NCBI GenBank assembly: GCA_029865405.1
Contig: JAOUGZ010000252.1
Span: 1-5,013, forward strand
Length of the DNA stretch: 5,013 nucleotides
Direction: 5' to 3'
From: Betaproteobacteria bacterium
GTDB lineage: Bacteria > Pseudomonadota > Gammaproteobacteria > Burkholderiales > SG8-39
Part shown: positions 1 to 5,013 of the stretch, piece by piece
Layout: each line of letters opens with the position of its first letter
How positions within the stretch are numbered: position 1 is the first letter of the stretch
Notes under the pieces: model-generated
What the model saw: the letters and a program-made list of their open reading frames with translations, nothing else
Databases searched by the model: none
Told to the model about the DNA's origin: nothing
Program-made: the position numbers and the translations under genes

Positions 1-100
1 GCCGCGCCGTGCCGATCAGCCGCGCCAAGAAACGCGTCCGCCATTCCGCGCGCAACCGCACGGCCGCGATGGCGGTCGCGATGGTGGCTGGCAGCGGCAC
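1..100 (-). CDS. Possible 5' end of a divergent, unidentified gene (partial)
   Basis: This is a weak call. Read on the minus strand from a GTG at 100, the frame stays open to the left window edge (33 codons). It gives an alanine-rich N-terminus followed by a basic stretch containing RAEWRTRFLARLIG. Third codon positions in this frame are almost all G or C up to about position 100, and the bias fades beyond it, which fits a gene beginning near there. The same bias cannot separate it from the plus-strand frame that shares the same third positions. No Shine-Dalgarno sequence precedes the GTG, or another in-frame GTG at 61. No family is recognised. It could equally be non-coding sequence or the tail of a plus-strand gene. 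Confidence 0.2.
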   Translation of the reverse strand, partial: MPLPATIATAIAAVRLRAEWRTRFLARLIGTAR

Positions 101-145
101 GCGGAGAGAAACGGCCGCCGCGGCTGAGTCGCACCCTGTCCTATC

Positions 146-1069
146 ATGCGGGCCATGGATGCGCCCGCATGGTTGTGGATCGCGCTGACAGTCTGGGCCG
201 CGTTCGCGCAGACCCTGCGCAACACCGCGCAACGCAGCCTCACGGCGTCGCTGGGAACGCTCGGCGCGACGCTGGTGCGGTTCCTGTACGGCCTGCCCTT
301 CGCTCTGGCGTGGCTGGCGATCGTCCACGCATGGCGCGCTGAGGCGATTCCGCAGCCCGGCTGGGCGTTCCTCGGCTGGGTCGCGCTCGGCGCGGTGGCG
401 CAGATCGCCGCCACGGCCTTTCTGCTGCTGGCCATGGAGGCGCGCAGCTTCGCGCTCGGCGTCGCGTACTCGAAGACCGAGCTCCTGCAGATCGCCGTCT
501 TCGGGCTGGCCTTTCTCGGCGACCCGCTGTCGGCGCCCGTGATGCTGGCAGTGGCCTGCGGCACGCTGGGTGTGCTGTTGCTCTCGCCCGCCGACCCGCA
601 GCGTCCCTTTGCCGCCCTGGTCTCGGGACTGGCGACCCGCCCGGCCCTCCTTGGGCTTGCCTCCGGCGCGGGCTTCGCGTTTGCCGCGGTCGGCTATCGC
701 GGCGCCGCGCTCGCGCTCGACGGCTCGTTTCTCATGAACGCGGCCACCGCGCTCGCCGCAGCGCAGTTCATCCAGACGCTGCTCCTCGGCGGCTGGCTGC
801 TGTGGCGCAGTCCGCAGGTGGTACGCGACACGCTGCGGCTGTGGCGGCCGTCGCTGTTCGCCGGCTTCATGGGCGCCGCGGCTTCCGCGGGCTGGTTCAG
901 CGCCTTCGCCCTGCAGCCGGCCGCGCACGTGCGCACGCTCGGCCTCGTGGAGCTGCTGTTCAGCTACGCGGTGTCGAGAAAGCTGTTTCGCGAGCGCATG
1001 ACGAGACTCGAGCTCGCCGGCATGGCGTTCCTCGCCGCCGGAATCGCGGTGATTACGCTGACGGGCTAG
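146..1069 (+). CDS. EamA/DMT-superfamily permease
   Basis: This is an inner-membrane protein of the drug/metabolite transporter superfamily, which exports small metabolites or drugs; the substrate cannot be read from sequence. The 307 residues form about ten hydrophobic helices (roughly 9-22, 40-62, 73-93, 100-125 as two short helices, 131-147, 166-190, 198-219, 235-256, 264-278, 288-305), the usual size and layout for a two-EamA-repeat protein. The internal duplication is visible: the first half has a segment with AMEARSFALGVAYSKTELLQ ending before LLLS. The second half has the matching ALQPAAHVRTLGLVELLFSY, followed by a basic turn and a final helix. The start is uncertain: ATG at 146 and in-frame ATG at 155 are three codons apart, and neither has a clear Shine-Dalgarno sequence. 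The gene ends inside the convergent diiron gene (17 bp tail-to-tail overlap), so the two transcripts are antisense at their 3' ends. Family assignment is firm; function within the family is open. Confidence 0.9.
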   Translation: MRAMDAPAWLWIALTVWAAFAQTLRNTAQRSLTASLGTLGATLVRFLYGLPFALAWLAIVHAWRAEAIPQPGWAFLGWVALGAVAQIAATAFLLLAMEARSFALGVAYSKTELLQIAVFGLAFLGDPLSAPVMLAVACGTLGVLLLSPADPQRPFAALVSGLATRPALLGLASGAGFAFAAVGYRGAALALDGSFLMNAATALAAAQFIQTLLLGGWLLWRSPQVVRDTLRLWRPSLFAGFMGAAASAGWFSAFALQPAAHVRTLGLVELLFSYAVSRKLFRERMTRLELAGMAFLAAGIAVITLTG

Positions 1070-2117
1070 CGCGCCCCGCCACCAGCTTGTCGAACTCCTC
1101 GGCCACCGCGGCGTCGTGGTCGAGCATTTCCTGCGCGTTGCGGTCGCCGTAGTGCAGCACGCCCATGTCGGCGTACGCTTTCTGCACGGCGTCGCTCCAC
1201 AGGCCGATGTCCTTCACCGTAGGCACGATGCGGCTGAACAGGCGCTTCCTGAAGCGCACCTGGCCTTCGGAGGCGGCATGCTCGGCCATCGCGTCCTTCG
1301 GGTCGATGCCGATCGCCTCCCACATCTCCTCGGAATTCAGCCGGTCGCGCAGGAAGTACGAGCCCTCGATCACGAACTGCTCGCGCTCGCGCCGCTCGGC
1401 GGCCGAGAGCTGCGGGTAGTACTCCCGCAGCGCGATGCGCCCGAAGGCGACGTGGCGCGCCTCGTCCTGCATGACGTAGGCGTTCACCGCCTGGCACAGC
1501 GGGTTCTTCGCGTAGTCGCGGATTCTCTGGAACGCGGCGAGCGCGAGGCCCTCGATCAGCACCTGCATGCCGAGATAGGTGAAGTCCCAGCGCGCATCCG
1601 TCAGCGCCTGCTCGAGCAGGCGCTTGAGCGGCGGCGAGATCGGGTAGACGAAGCGGAATTTCTCCTTCAGCAGGCGGCGGTAAGCCTCCACGTGGCGCGC
1701 CTCGTCCATCACCTGGGTGGCGGCGTAGAACTTCGATTCCAGCGTCGGCACATCCTGCACGATGCGCGCCGCGCAGATCAGCGCCCCCTGCTCGCCGTGC
1801 AGGAACTGCGACAGGTTGTGCACCTGGCTGTGGTAGCGCAGGTCCGAGCGCTGGCGCTCGGACAGGCGCCGGTACAAGGGCGTGCCGTAGAGCGGCATCA
1901 TCTCTTCGGCGATCTGCATCGGATCGTCCGGGTCCACGTCCTGCGACCAGTCGATGCGCTTCTCGGCGTCCCACTGCTGCTGCTTGCCCTTCGAGTACAG
2001 CCGCAGCAGCTCTTCGCTTTGCGTGTCGTAGTTCCAGGTGAACGCGGTCCCGGCGGCGCCGTCGAACTTCCAGTGGGTCTCCTCGACCGGCAGGACGTAC
2101 CTGAAGACGGCGGCCAT
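1053..2117 (-). CDS. Ferritin-like diiron protein (putative oxygenase/oxidase)
   Basis: This is a cytoplasmic four-helix-bundle protein of the ferritin-like/R2-like superfamily, predicted to bind a carboxylate-bridged diiron centre and possibly to use O2. Counting from ATG at 2117 (354 aa), a full ligand set is visible: E109 (HGEQGAL), E139 and H142 (MDEARH), E189 (LIEGLAL), E219 and H222 (QDEARH). Each half has a 30-residue E-to-ExxH spacing, the expected pseudo-twofold bundle. There is no signal peptide or membrane segment. The N-terminal 60 residues and the C-terminal helices after residue 240 lie outside the bundle and are not recognised. The start is chosen because GGAAGGG lies 6 nt upstream and the ATG overlaps the crotonase TAA (TAATG), indicating translational coupling; a longer upstream reading of this frame only shadows the crotonase gene. 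Relatives are usually annotated as ferritin-like domain proteins; AurF-type N-oxygenases and R2-like oxidases are more distant possibilities. Substrate unknown. Confidence 0.88.
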   Translation of the reverse strand: MAAVFRYVLPVEETHWKFDGAAGTAFTWNYDTQSEELLRLYSKGKQQQWDAEKRIDWSQDVDPDDPMQIAEEMMPLYGTPLYRRLSERQRSDLRYHSQVHNLSQFLHGEQGALICAARIVQDVPTLESKFYAATQVMDEARHVEAYRRLLKEKFRFVYPISPPLKRLLEQALTDARWDFTYLGMQVLIEGLALAAFQRIRDYAKNPLCQAVNAYVMQDEARHVAFGRIALREYYPQLSAAERREREQFVIEGSYFLRDRLNSEEMWEAIGIDPKDAMAEHAASEGQVRFRKRLFSRIVPTVKDIGLWSDAVQKAYADMGVLHYGDRNAQEMLDHDAAVAEEFDKLVAGRASPSA

Positions 2118-2908
2118 TACATGCCCTTCCACTGCGGCGCGCGCTTCTCCAGGAAAGCCTGCATGCCCTCGCGGAAATCCTGGCTCATGTAGCACATCAG
2201 GATCAGGTCGTCGCCCTCGCCCTTCGCCAGCGCCGGCCGCAGGCGCAGCAGCGATTCCTTGGTCGCCTGCAGGGTGAGCGGCGCCTGGCTGGCGACCAGC
2301 TTCGTCACCTCTTCGGCGCGCGCCATCACCTGCGCATCCTCCACCACCTCGGTGACCAGGCCGATGGCGAGCGCTTCCGGCGCCTCGAGCAGCCGTGCAC
2401 GAAACACCATGTCCTTGACGCGCGCCGGCCCGATGAGCGCGGCGAGGCGCGCGTAATTGCCGCTCGAGAGGCAGTTGCCGAGCGTGCGCGCGACCGGGAA
2501 CCCGGTGCGCAGGCTGGCGCCCGCGATGCGCAGGTCGCAGCACACCGCGATGCCGGCGCCGCCCCCGGTGCAGGCACCGCGAATCGCCGCCACGGTCGGC
2601 ACCCGGCAGCGCTCGAGGGCGCCGAGCACCCGGTCGATGCGCGACTCGTAGTCGAGCGCGTCCTGGGGCTTGTCGAAGGCGCGGAACTGGGAGATGTCGG
2701 TGCCGGCGGCGAACGCCTTCTCCCCGGCGCCGGTGAGCAGCATCGCCTTGATCGAGCGGTCCTTGTCGACCTCGGCGCAGATCTCCGCCAGGCGGTCGTA
2801 CATGGCGAAGGTGAGCGCGTTGCGCGCCTGCGGGCGGTTGAAGGTCACCCGCGCGATGCCGTCGCGCACCTCGTAAAGAAGATCCTGCCCGACGTCGCTG
2901 GCGCCCAT
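2117..2908 (-). CDS. Enoyl-CoA hydratase/isomerase-family (crotonase-fold) protein lacking both hydratase glutamates
   Basis: This is a cytoplasmic crotonase-fold protein expected to bind an acyl-CoA thioester. From ATG at 2908 it has 263 residues, the normal length for a single-domain member. An in-frame ATG at 2929 would add seven residues (numbering below uses that longer form). The 2908 start is preferred because GGGAGG sits 5 nt upstream, while 2929 has no ribosome site. Visible motifs are NRPQARNAL (31-39), the first oxyanion-hole segment AFAAGTDI (72-79), the second oxyanion segment CTGGGAGIA (120-128), CCDLRIA (130-136), and a C-terminal AFLEKRAPQWKG typical of the family. Aligning by eye to rat mitochondrial crotonase, the catalytic E144 position (GGGCE) is G126 and the E164 position (QPE) is V146, so ordinary hydration chemistry is doubtful. 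It is first in a two-gene operon with the diiron protein and diverges from tctC. The true reaction may be isomerisation, hydrolysis, C-C bond chemistry or none. Confidence 0.9.
   Translation of the reverse strand: MGASDVGQDLLYEVRDGIARVTFNRPQARNALTFAMYDRLAEICAEVDKDRSIKAMLLTGAGEKAFAAGTDISQFRAFDKPQDALDYESRIDRVLGALERCRVPTVAAIRGACTGGGAGIAVCCDLRIAGASLRTGFPVARTLGNCLSSGNYARLAALIGPARVKDMVFRARLLEAPEALAIGLVTEVVEDAQVMARAEEVTKLVASQAPLTLQATKESLLRLRPALAKGEGDDLILMCYMSQDFREGMQAFLEKRAPQWKGM
2124..2130 (-). promoter_or_regulatory. Ribosome binding site of the diiron gene
   Basis: Minus-strand GGAAGGG lies 6 nt before the ATG at 2117, inside the last codons of the crotonase gene. Together with the TAATG overlap it fixes the start of the diiron gene and suggests that ribosomes finishing the crotonase reinitiate there. 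Confidence 0.6.
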
Positions 2909-2913
2909 GCCGG

Positions 2914-2919
2914 CCTCCC
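2914..2919 (-). promoter_or_regulatory. Ribosome binding site deciding the crotonase start
   Basis: Minus-strand GGGAGG lies 5 nt before the ATG at 2908. The alternative ATG at 2929 is preceded by no purine-rich anti-16S match, so this site favours the shorter protein. Confidence 0.6.
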
Positions 2920-2925
2920 GGTTTG

Positions 2926-2947
2926 CCATAATCGGCTGAGAATATGG
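2926..2947. promoter_or_regulatory. Dyad (CCATA-N12-TATGG) in the divergent control region
   Basis: The space between the preferred crotonase start and tctC is 68 bp (2909-2976). Near its middle is a perfect 5-bp inverted repeat, CCATA at 2926-2930 and TATGG at 2943-2947, separated by 12 bp. Arm centres are about 17 bp apart, as expected for a dimeric regulator on one face of DNA. It overlaps a plus-strand -10-like CATAAT (2927-2932) and a minus-strand -10-like TATTCT (2939-2944), but no convincing -35 boxes accompany them. This is the natural place for joint control of both operons. Short dyads arise by chance, no regulator gene is visible, and the operator call is inference. Confidence 0.3.
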
Positions 2948-2958
2948 GAGACTAGCGC

Positions 2959-2968
2959 AGGAGGAGGA
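2959..2968 (+). promoter_or_regulatory. Strong ribosome binding site of tctC
   Basis: AGGAGGAGGA contains a full anti-16S match (AGGAGG, twice in overlapping register), and its last G lies 9 nt before the tctC ATG at 2977. It predicts strong translation, fitting a periplasmic binding protein that must outnumber its membrane partners. tctB and tctA have no comparable site. Confidence 0.75.
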
Positions 2969-2976
2969 AACCCACC

Positions 2977-3945
2977 ATGACTCTCTCGAAACACGTCGGG
3001 CTGCTCGCCGCTGCAGCCACTGCTGCTGTCCTGGCGAGCACGAGCGCGCAGGCGCAGGAGCTCTATCCCAGCAAGCGGCTCGACTGGACCATCGCCTTCG
3101 GCCCGGGAGGCGGCAACGACATCATGTCGCGCACCCTGATCTCGATCCTGGAGAAGTACAAGCTCTACCCGGACACCATCGTCGCCGACAACAAGCCCGG
3201 CGGCAGCGGCGCCAAGGGCTGGGGCTTCGTCTTCGGCCAGAAAGGCAACCCCTACCACATCACCAGCACCAGCGGCAGCTTCATCACCACGCCGCTGCAG
3301 GCGAACACGCCCTGGCAGCCGGCGAGCTTCACCCCGGTGGCGCTGCTCGCCTCGGACGACATGCTGCTGATGGTCAGCAAGGACTCGAAGATCAGGACGC
3401 TGCAGGAGTTCATCGCCGCGGCGAAGGCGAAGCCGCCCTCGATCGGCGGCATCGGCGCCGTGAACATCGACTTCATCGTGCCCAAGCTGGTGTCCGAGAA
3501 GGCCGGATTCACGTTCAACTACGTCTCGTTCAACAAGCAGGGCGAGCTGATCACGGCGCTGCTCTCCAACTCGCTCGACGCGGCGATGTCGAACCCGGGC
3601 GAGGTACTCGGCCTGATGCAGTCGGGCGACATGCGCGCGCTCGCCTTCAGCGGCAAGTCGACGCCGCCGGCGCTCGGCAAGGTGCCGACGTTCGCCGAGC
3701 TCGGCTATGAGATCGGCATCTCGCTGCCGCGCGGGCTGGTGCTGCCGCCCGACGTGCCGAAAGAAGCGCAGCAGTGGTGGATCGAGACCATGAAGAAGGT
3801 CGTGCAGACGCCGGAGTGGAAAGCGTACATCGACAAGCAGCTCCTCACCGAGAACGTGCTCTACGGCGAGGACTTCCGCGCCTTCCTGCAGAAGACCCAG
3901 GGCGTCTTTGCCGACATCCTGAGGAAGTCGGGCGCCATCAAGTAG
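2977..3945 (+). CDS. tctC: TTT-family periplasmic substrate-binding protein (TctC/Bug)
   Basis: This is a periplasmic solute receptor of a tripartite tricarboxylate transporter, which captures an organic acid or related small molecule and presents it to TctA/TctB. The 322-residue length is normal for the family. Residues 1-26 form a Sec signal peptide: MTLSK start, alanine-rich hydrophobic core and an AQA site before Q27. Mature landmarks are the FGPGGGNDIMSR loop (41-52), corresponding to the Bug PGGGTDxxAR ligand loop with its conserved Asp (D48); DNKPGGSG (71-78), matching the usual NRPGAGG segment; and VSFNKQGELITALLSNSLD (183-201), matching the second-lobe region that follows VPYKG in relatives. 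The C-terminal WKAYIDK and FRAFL segments are also typical. Departures from the common pattern are N for T in the first loop and IGGIGAVNID where many Bugs have a GSxGxGSxxHL-like stretch. It is first in the tctCBA operon, with a strong ribosome site. The ligand cannot be deduced. Confidence 0.95.
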   Translation: MTLSKHVGLLAAAATAAVLASTSAQAQELYPSKRLDWTIAFGPGGGNDIMSRTLISILEKYKLYPDTIVADNKPGGSGAKGWGFVFGQKGNPYHITSTSGSFITTPLQANTPWQPASFTPVALLASDDMLLMVSKDSKIRTLQEFIAAAKAKPPSIGGIGAVNIDFIVPKLVSEKAGFTFNYVSFNKQGELITALLSNSLDAAMSNPGEVLGLMQSGDMRALAFSGKSTPPALGKVPTFAELGYEIGISLPRGLVLPPDVPKEAQQWWIETMKKVVQTPEWKAYIDKQLLTENVLYGEDFRAFLQKTQGVFADILRKSGAIK

Positions 3946-3964
3946 CCGCGGCCCCGGCTTCGCC

Positions 3965-4402
3965 ATGCGCGCGGGATTCCTCGCCGGCATCCTGCTGCTC
4001 GCCGGCGGCTATACCTGGATCGCATTCGCCGAGCTCGCCCTGCTGTCCTCGGCCGGGCGGCTCGGACCGGGCTTCTTCCCGCGCATCGTCGGCGGCGCCC
4101 TCGTCGTGCTGTGCGCCTGGAGCCTCGCCACCGAGCTGCGGCAGCGCGACCGCGAGCGCCTGTCCAGGTTCTGGCGGGCGACCGCCGTCCTCGCCCTGCT
4201 GTCGGGCGTGTTCGTCGCCGCCCTCGACGTGCTGGGCGGTCTGCTCTCGATGATCGCGTACATGGCCGCCGCCCTCGCCTACCTCAATCGCCGCCGCACC
4301 CTGCAGAACGCGCTGCTCGCCGTACTGCTGCCGCTCGCCATCTACCTGCTGTTCCGCGTCTGGCTGAACGCGGCGGTGCCGCGCGGGCTGCTGCCGTTCT
4401 GA
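3965..4402 (+). CDS. tctB: TTT small membrane subunit (TctB)
   Basis: This is the small, poorly conserved inner-membrane subunit of the tripartite tricarboxylate transporter, working with TctA to move the substrate delivered by TctC. The 145-residue length is normal. It shows the four-helix TctB plan: helix 1 about 4-24, the signature GRLGPGFFPR at 31-40, helix 2 about 41-56, a charged loop RQRDRERLSRF (59-69), a hydrophobic block 71-106 holding helix 3, a basic NRRR turn, and helix 4 about 115-133. The start at 3965 lies 19 nt after the tctC stop. It has no clear Shine-Dalgarno sequence, so expression probably depends on read-through from tctC at a lower level. Its TGA overlaps the tctA ATG by one base (TGATG). 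The assignment rests on the PGFFP signature, topology and position; it is secure. Confidence 0.93.
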   Translation: MRAGFLAGILLLAGGYTWIAFAELALLSSAGRLGPGFFPRIVGGALVVLCAWSLATELRQRDRERLSRFWRATAVLALLSGVFVAALDVLGGLLSMIAYMAAALAYLNRRRTLQNALLAVLLPLAIYLLFRVWLNAAVPRGLLPF

Positions 4403-5013
4403 TGGACCTGTTCGCCAACCTGCTGCTCGGCTTCTCGGTAGCCGTCTCGCCGCTCAATCTCGCGTACCTGTTCGCGGGCGTGATGATCGGCATGGTGGTC
4501 GGCATCATCCCCGGCTTCGGCCCGGCGGCGGCGCTCGCCGTCCTCCTGCCGATCACCTTCGGCATGGATCCCGCGGGCGCCGTGATCATGCTCGCCGCCA
4601 TCTACTATGGCGCGCAGTACGGCGGCACCATCACCTCGATCCTGCTCAACACGCCGGGCGAATCGTCCTCGGTGGCGAGCACTTTCGACGGCTACCCGCT
4701 CGCGCAGCAGGGGCGCGCCGGACCGGCGCTGGTCATGCAGGCGGTCGCTTCCTTCGTCGGCGGCACGCTCGGCGTCGTCCTCATCACGCTGCTCGCGCCG
4801 CCGTTCTCGCAGCTCGCACGCGGCTTCGGTCCGCCCGAGTTCTTCCTGCTCGTCGTCATGGGCCTGTCGACGCTCATCGTCATGCTCGGCGGCAGCTGGC
4901 GCCTCGGCCTCATCTCCGCCCTGGTCGGCTTCGCCCTCGGCACGGTCGGCGTCGACCTGGAGACCGGCAACAGCCGCTTCACCTTCGGCTCGGCCGAGCT
5001 GATCGGCGGCGTG
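4402..5013 (+). CDS. tctA: TTT large membrane subunit (TctA), N-terminal part
   Basis: This is the large inner-membrane permease subunit of the tripartite tricarboxylate transporter, thought to use the proton or sodium gradient for uptake. Only the first 204 codons lie in the window, with no stop before the right edge; complete members have about 500 residues, so this is an edge truncation and not a broken gene. Family landmarks are clear: GMVVGIIPGFGPAAALAVLL (30-49, the GxxxGxxPGxGP hallmark), PIT (50-52), the IYYGAQYGG block (67-75), LLNTPGESSSVAS (81-93), and FDGYPLAQQGRAG just after. Several hydrophobic helices follow, including a SFVGGTLG segment. The start is set by the TGATG overlap with tctB, implying coupled translation and fixed subunit stoichiometry; no strong ribosome site precedes it. 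Confidence 0.96.
   Translation, partial: MDLFANLLLGFSVAVSPLNLAYLFAGVMIGMVVGIIPGFGPAAALAVLLPITFGMDPAGAVIMLAAIYYGAQYGGTITSILLNTPGESSSVASTFDGYPLAQQGRAGPALVMQAVASFVGGTLGVVLITLLAPPFSQLARGFGPPEFFLLVVMGLSTLIVMLGGSWRLGLISALVGFALGTVGVDLETGNSRFTFGSAELIGGV

Noticed and set aside
66..89. Two tandem 12-bp near-repeats (GCGATGGCGGTC / GCGATGGTGGCT)
   Set aside because: Only two copies with 9 of 12 matches in GC-rich sequence; ordinary codon repetition or chance explains it.
16..564. A 182-codon minus-strand frame covering the start of the permease
   Set aside because: It mirrors the permease coding sequence, has no recognisable motif, and is poor in the expected codon bias compared with the plus-strand frame.
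1116..2192. A 358-codon open frame on the plus strand, opposite the diiron gene
   Set aside because: It is a His/Val/Arg/Leu-rich shadow of the diiron gene. The opposite strand has a complete set of metal ligands and a coupled start.
2118..2543. N-terminal extension of the diiron protein frame to an ATG at 2543
   Set aside because: The extra 142 residues are an Ala/Arg/Gly-rich out-of-frame reading of the crotonase gene. The ATG at 2117 has a ribosome site and stop/start overlap.
1053..2908. Benzoyl-CoA epoxidase (BoxB/BoxC) or phenylacetyl-CoA oxygenase assignment for the diiron/crotonase pair
   Set aside because: The lengths (354 and about 263 residues) and surrounding genes do not match BoxB/BoxC or the Paa complex; only the general enzyme classes are shared.
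2845..3990. A 381-codon open frame on the minus strand, opposite tctC
   Set aside because: It is antisense to a clear TctC with signal peptide and strong ribosome site. Its product is dominated by Arg, Leu, Ala, Gly, Asp and Glu in a low-complexity pattern with no family motif, as expected from the reverse reading of high-GC3 codons.
1..5013. CRISPR array, insertion sequence, tRNA/rRNA or phage element
   Set aside because: No regularly spaced repeats, transposase motifs, terminal inverted repeats or structured RNA signatures were seen. The window is almost fully occupied by ordinary protein genes.

Overview
The window is very GC-rich, with strong G/C preference at third codon positions. It carries a tripartite tricarboxylate transporter (TTT) locus next to acyl-CoA-type genes. 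This combination is typical of Betaproteobacteria, especially Burkholderiales, where TctC/Bug-type binding proteins are greatly expanded. The assignment rests on gene content and composition only.

Layout from left to right. (1) Positions 1-145 hold no secure gene; a weak reading suggests the 5' end of a divergent minus-strand gene that leaves the window on the left. (2) A plus-strand 10-helix EamA/DMT-family permease runs to 1069. (3) A minus-strand pair follows: a crotonase-fold protein (2908 to 2117) and a ferritin-like diiron protein (2117 to 1053). They are joined by a TAATG stop/start overlap, and the second gene overlaps the permease tail-to-tail by 17 bp. (4) A compact divergent control region of about 68 bp (2909-2976) contains a small dyad and two strong Shine-Dalgarno sequences. 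(5) A plus-strand TTT operon tctC-tctB-tctA follows. TctA is cut off by the right edge.

How they may work together: TctC captures a carboxylate-type solute in the periplasm and delivers it to the TctA/TctB membrane pair. The divergently transcribed crotonase and diiron proteins look like a small catabolic or modifying module that could act on the imported compound after CoA activation. That link is inferred from adjacency and the shared control region; no ligase or regulator gene is in view.

The most notable points are the crotonase-like protein, which keeps its CoA/oxyanion-hole motifs but lacks both hydratase glutamates, and its tight translational coupling to a diiron protein that retains a complete six-ligand set. 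Nothing here proves a new system, but this two-gene module has no obvious textbook function.
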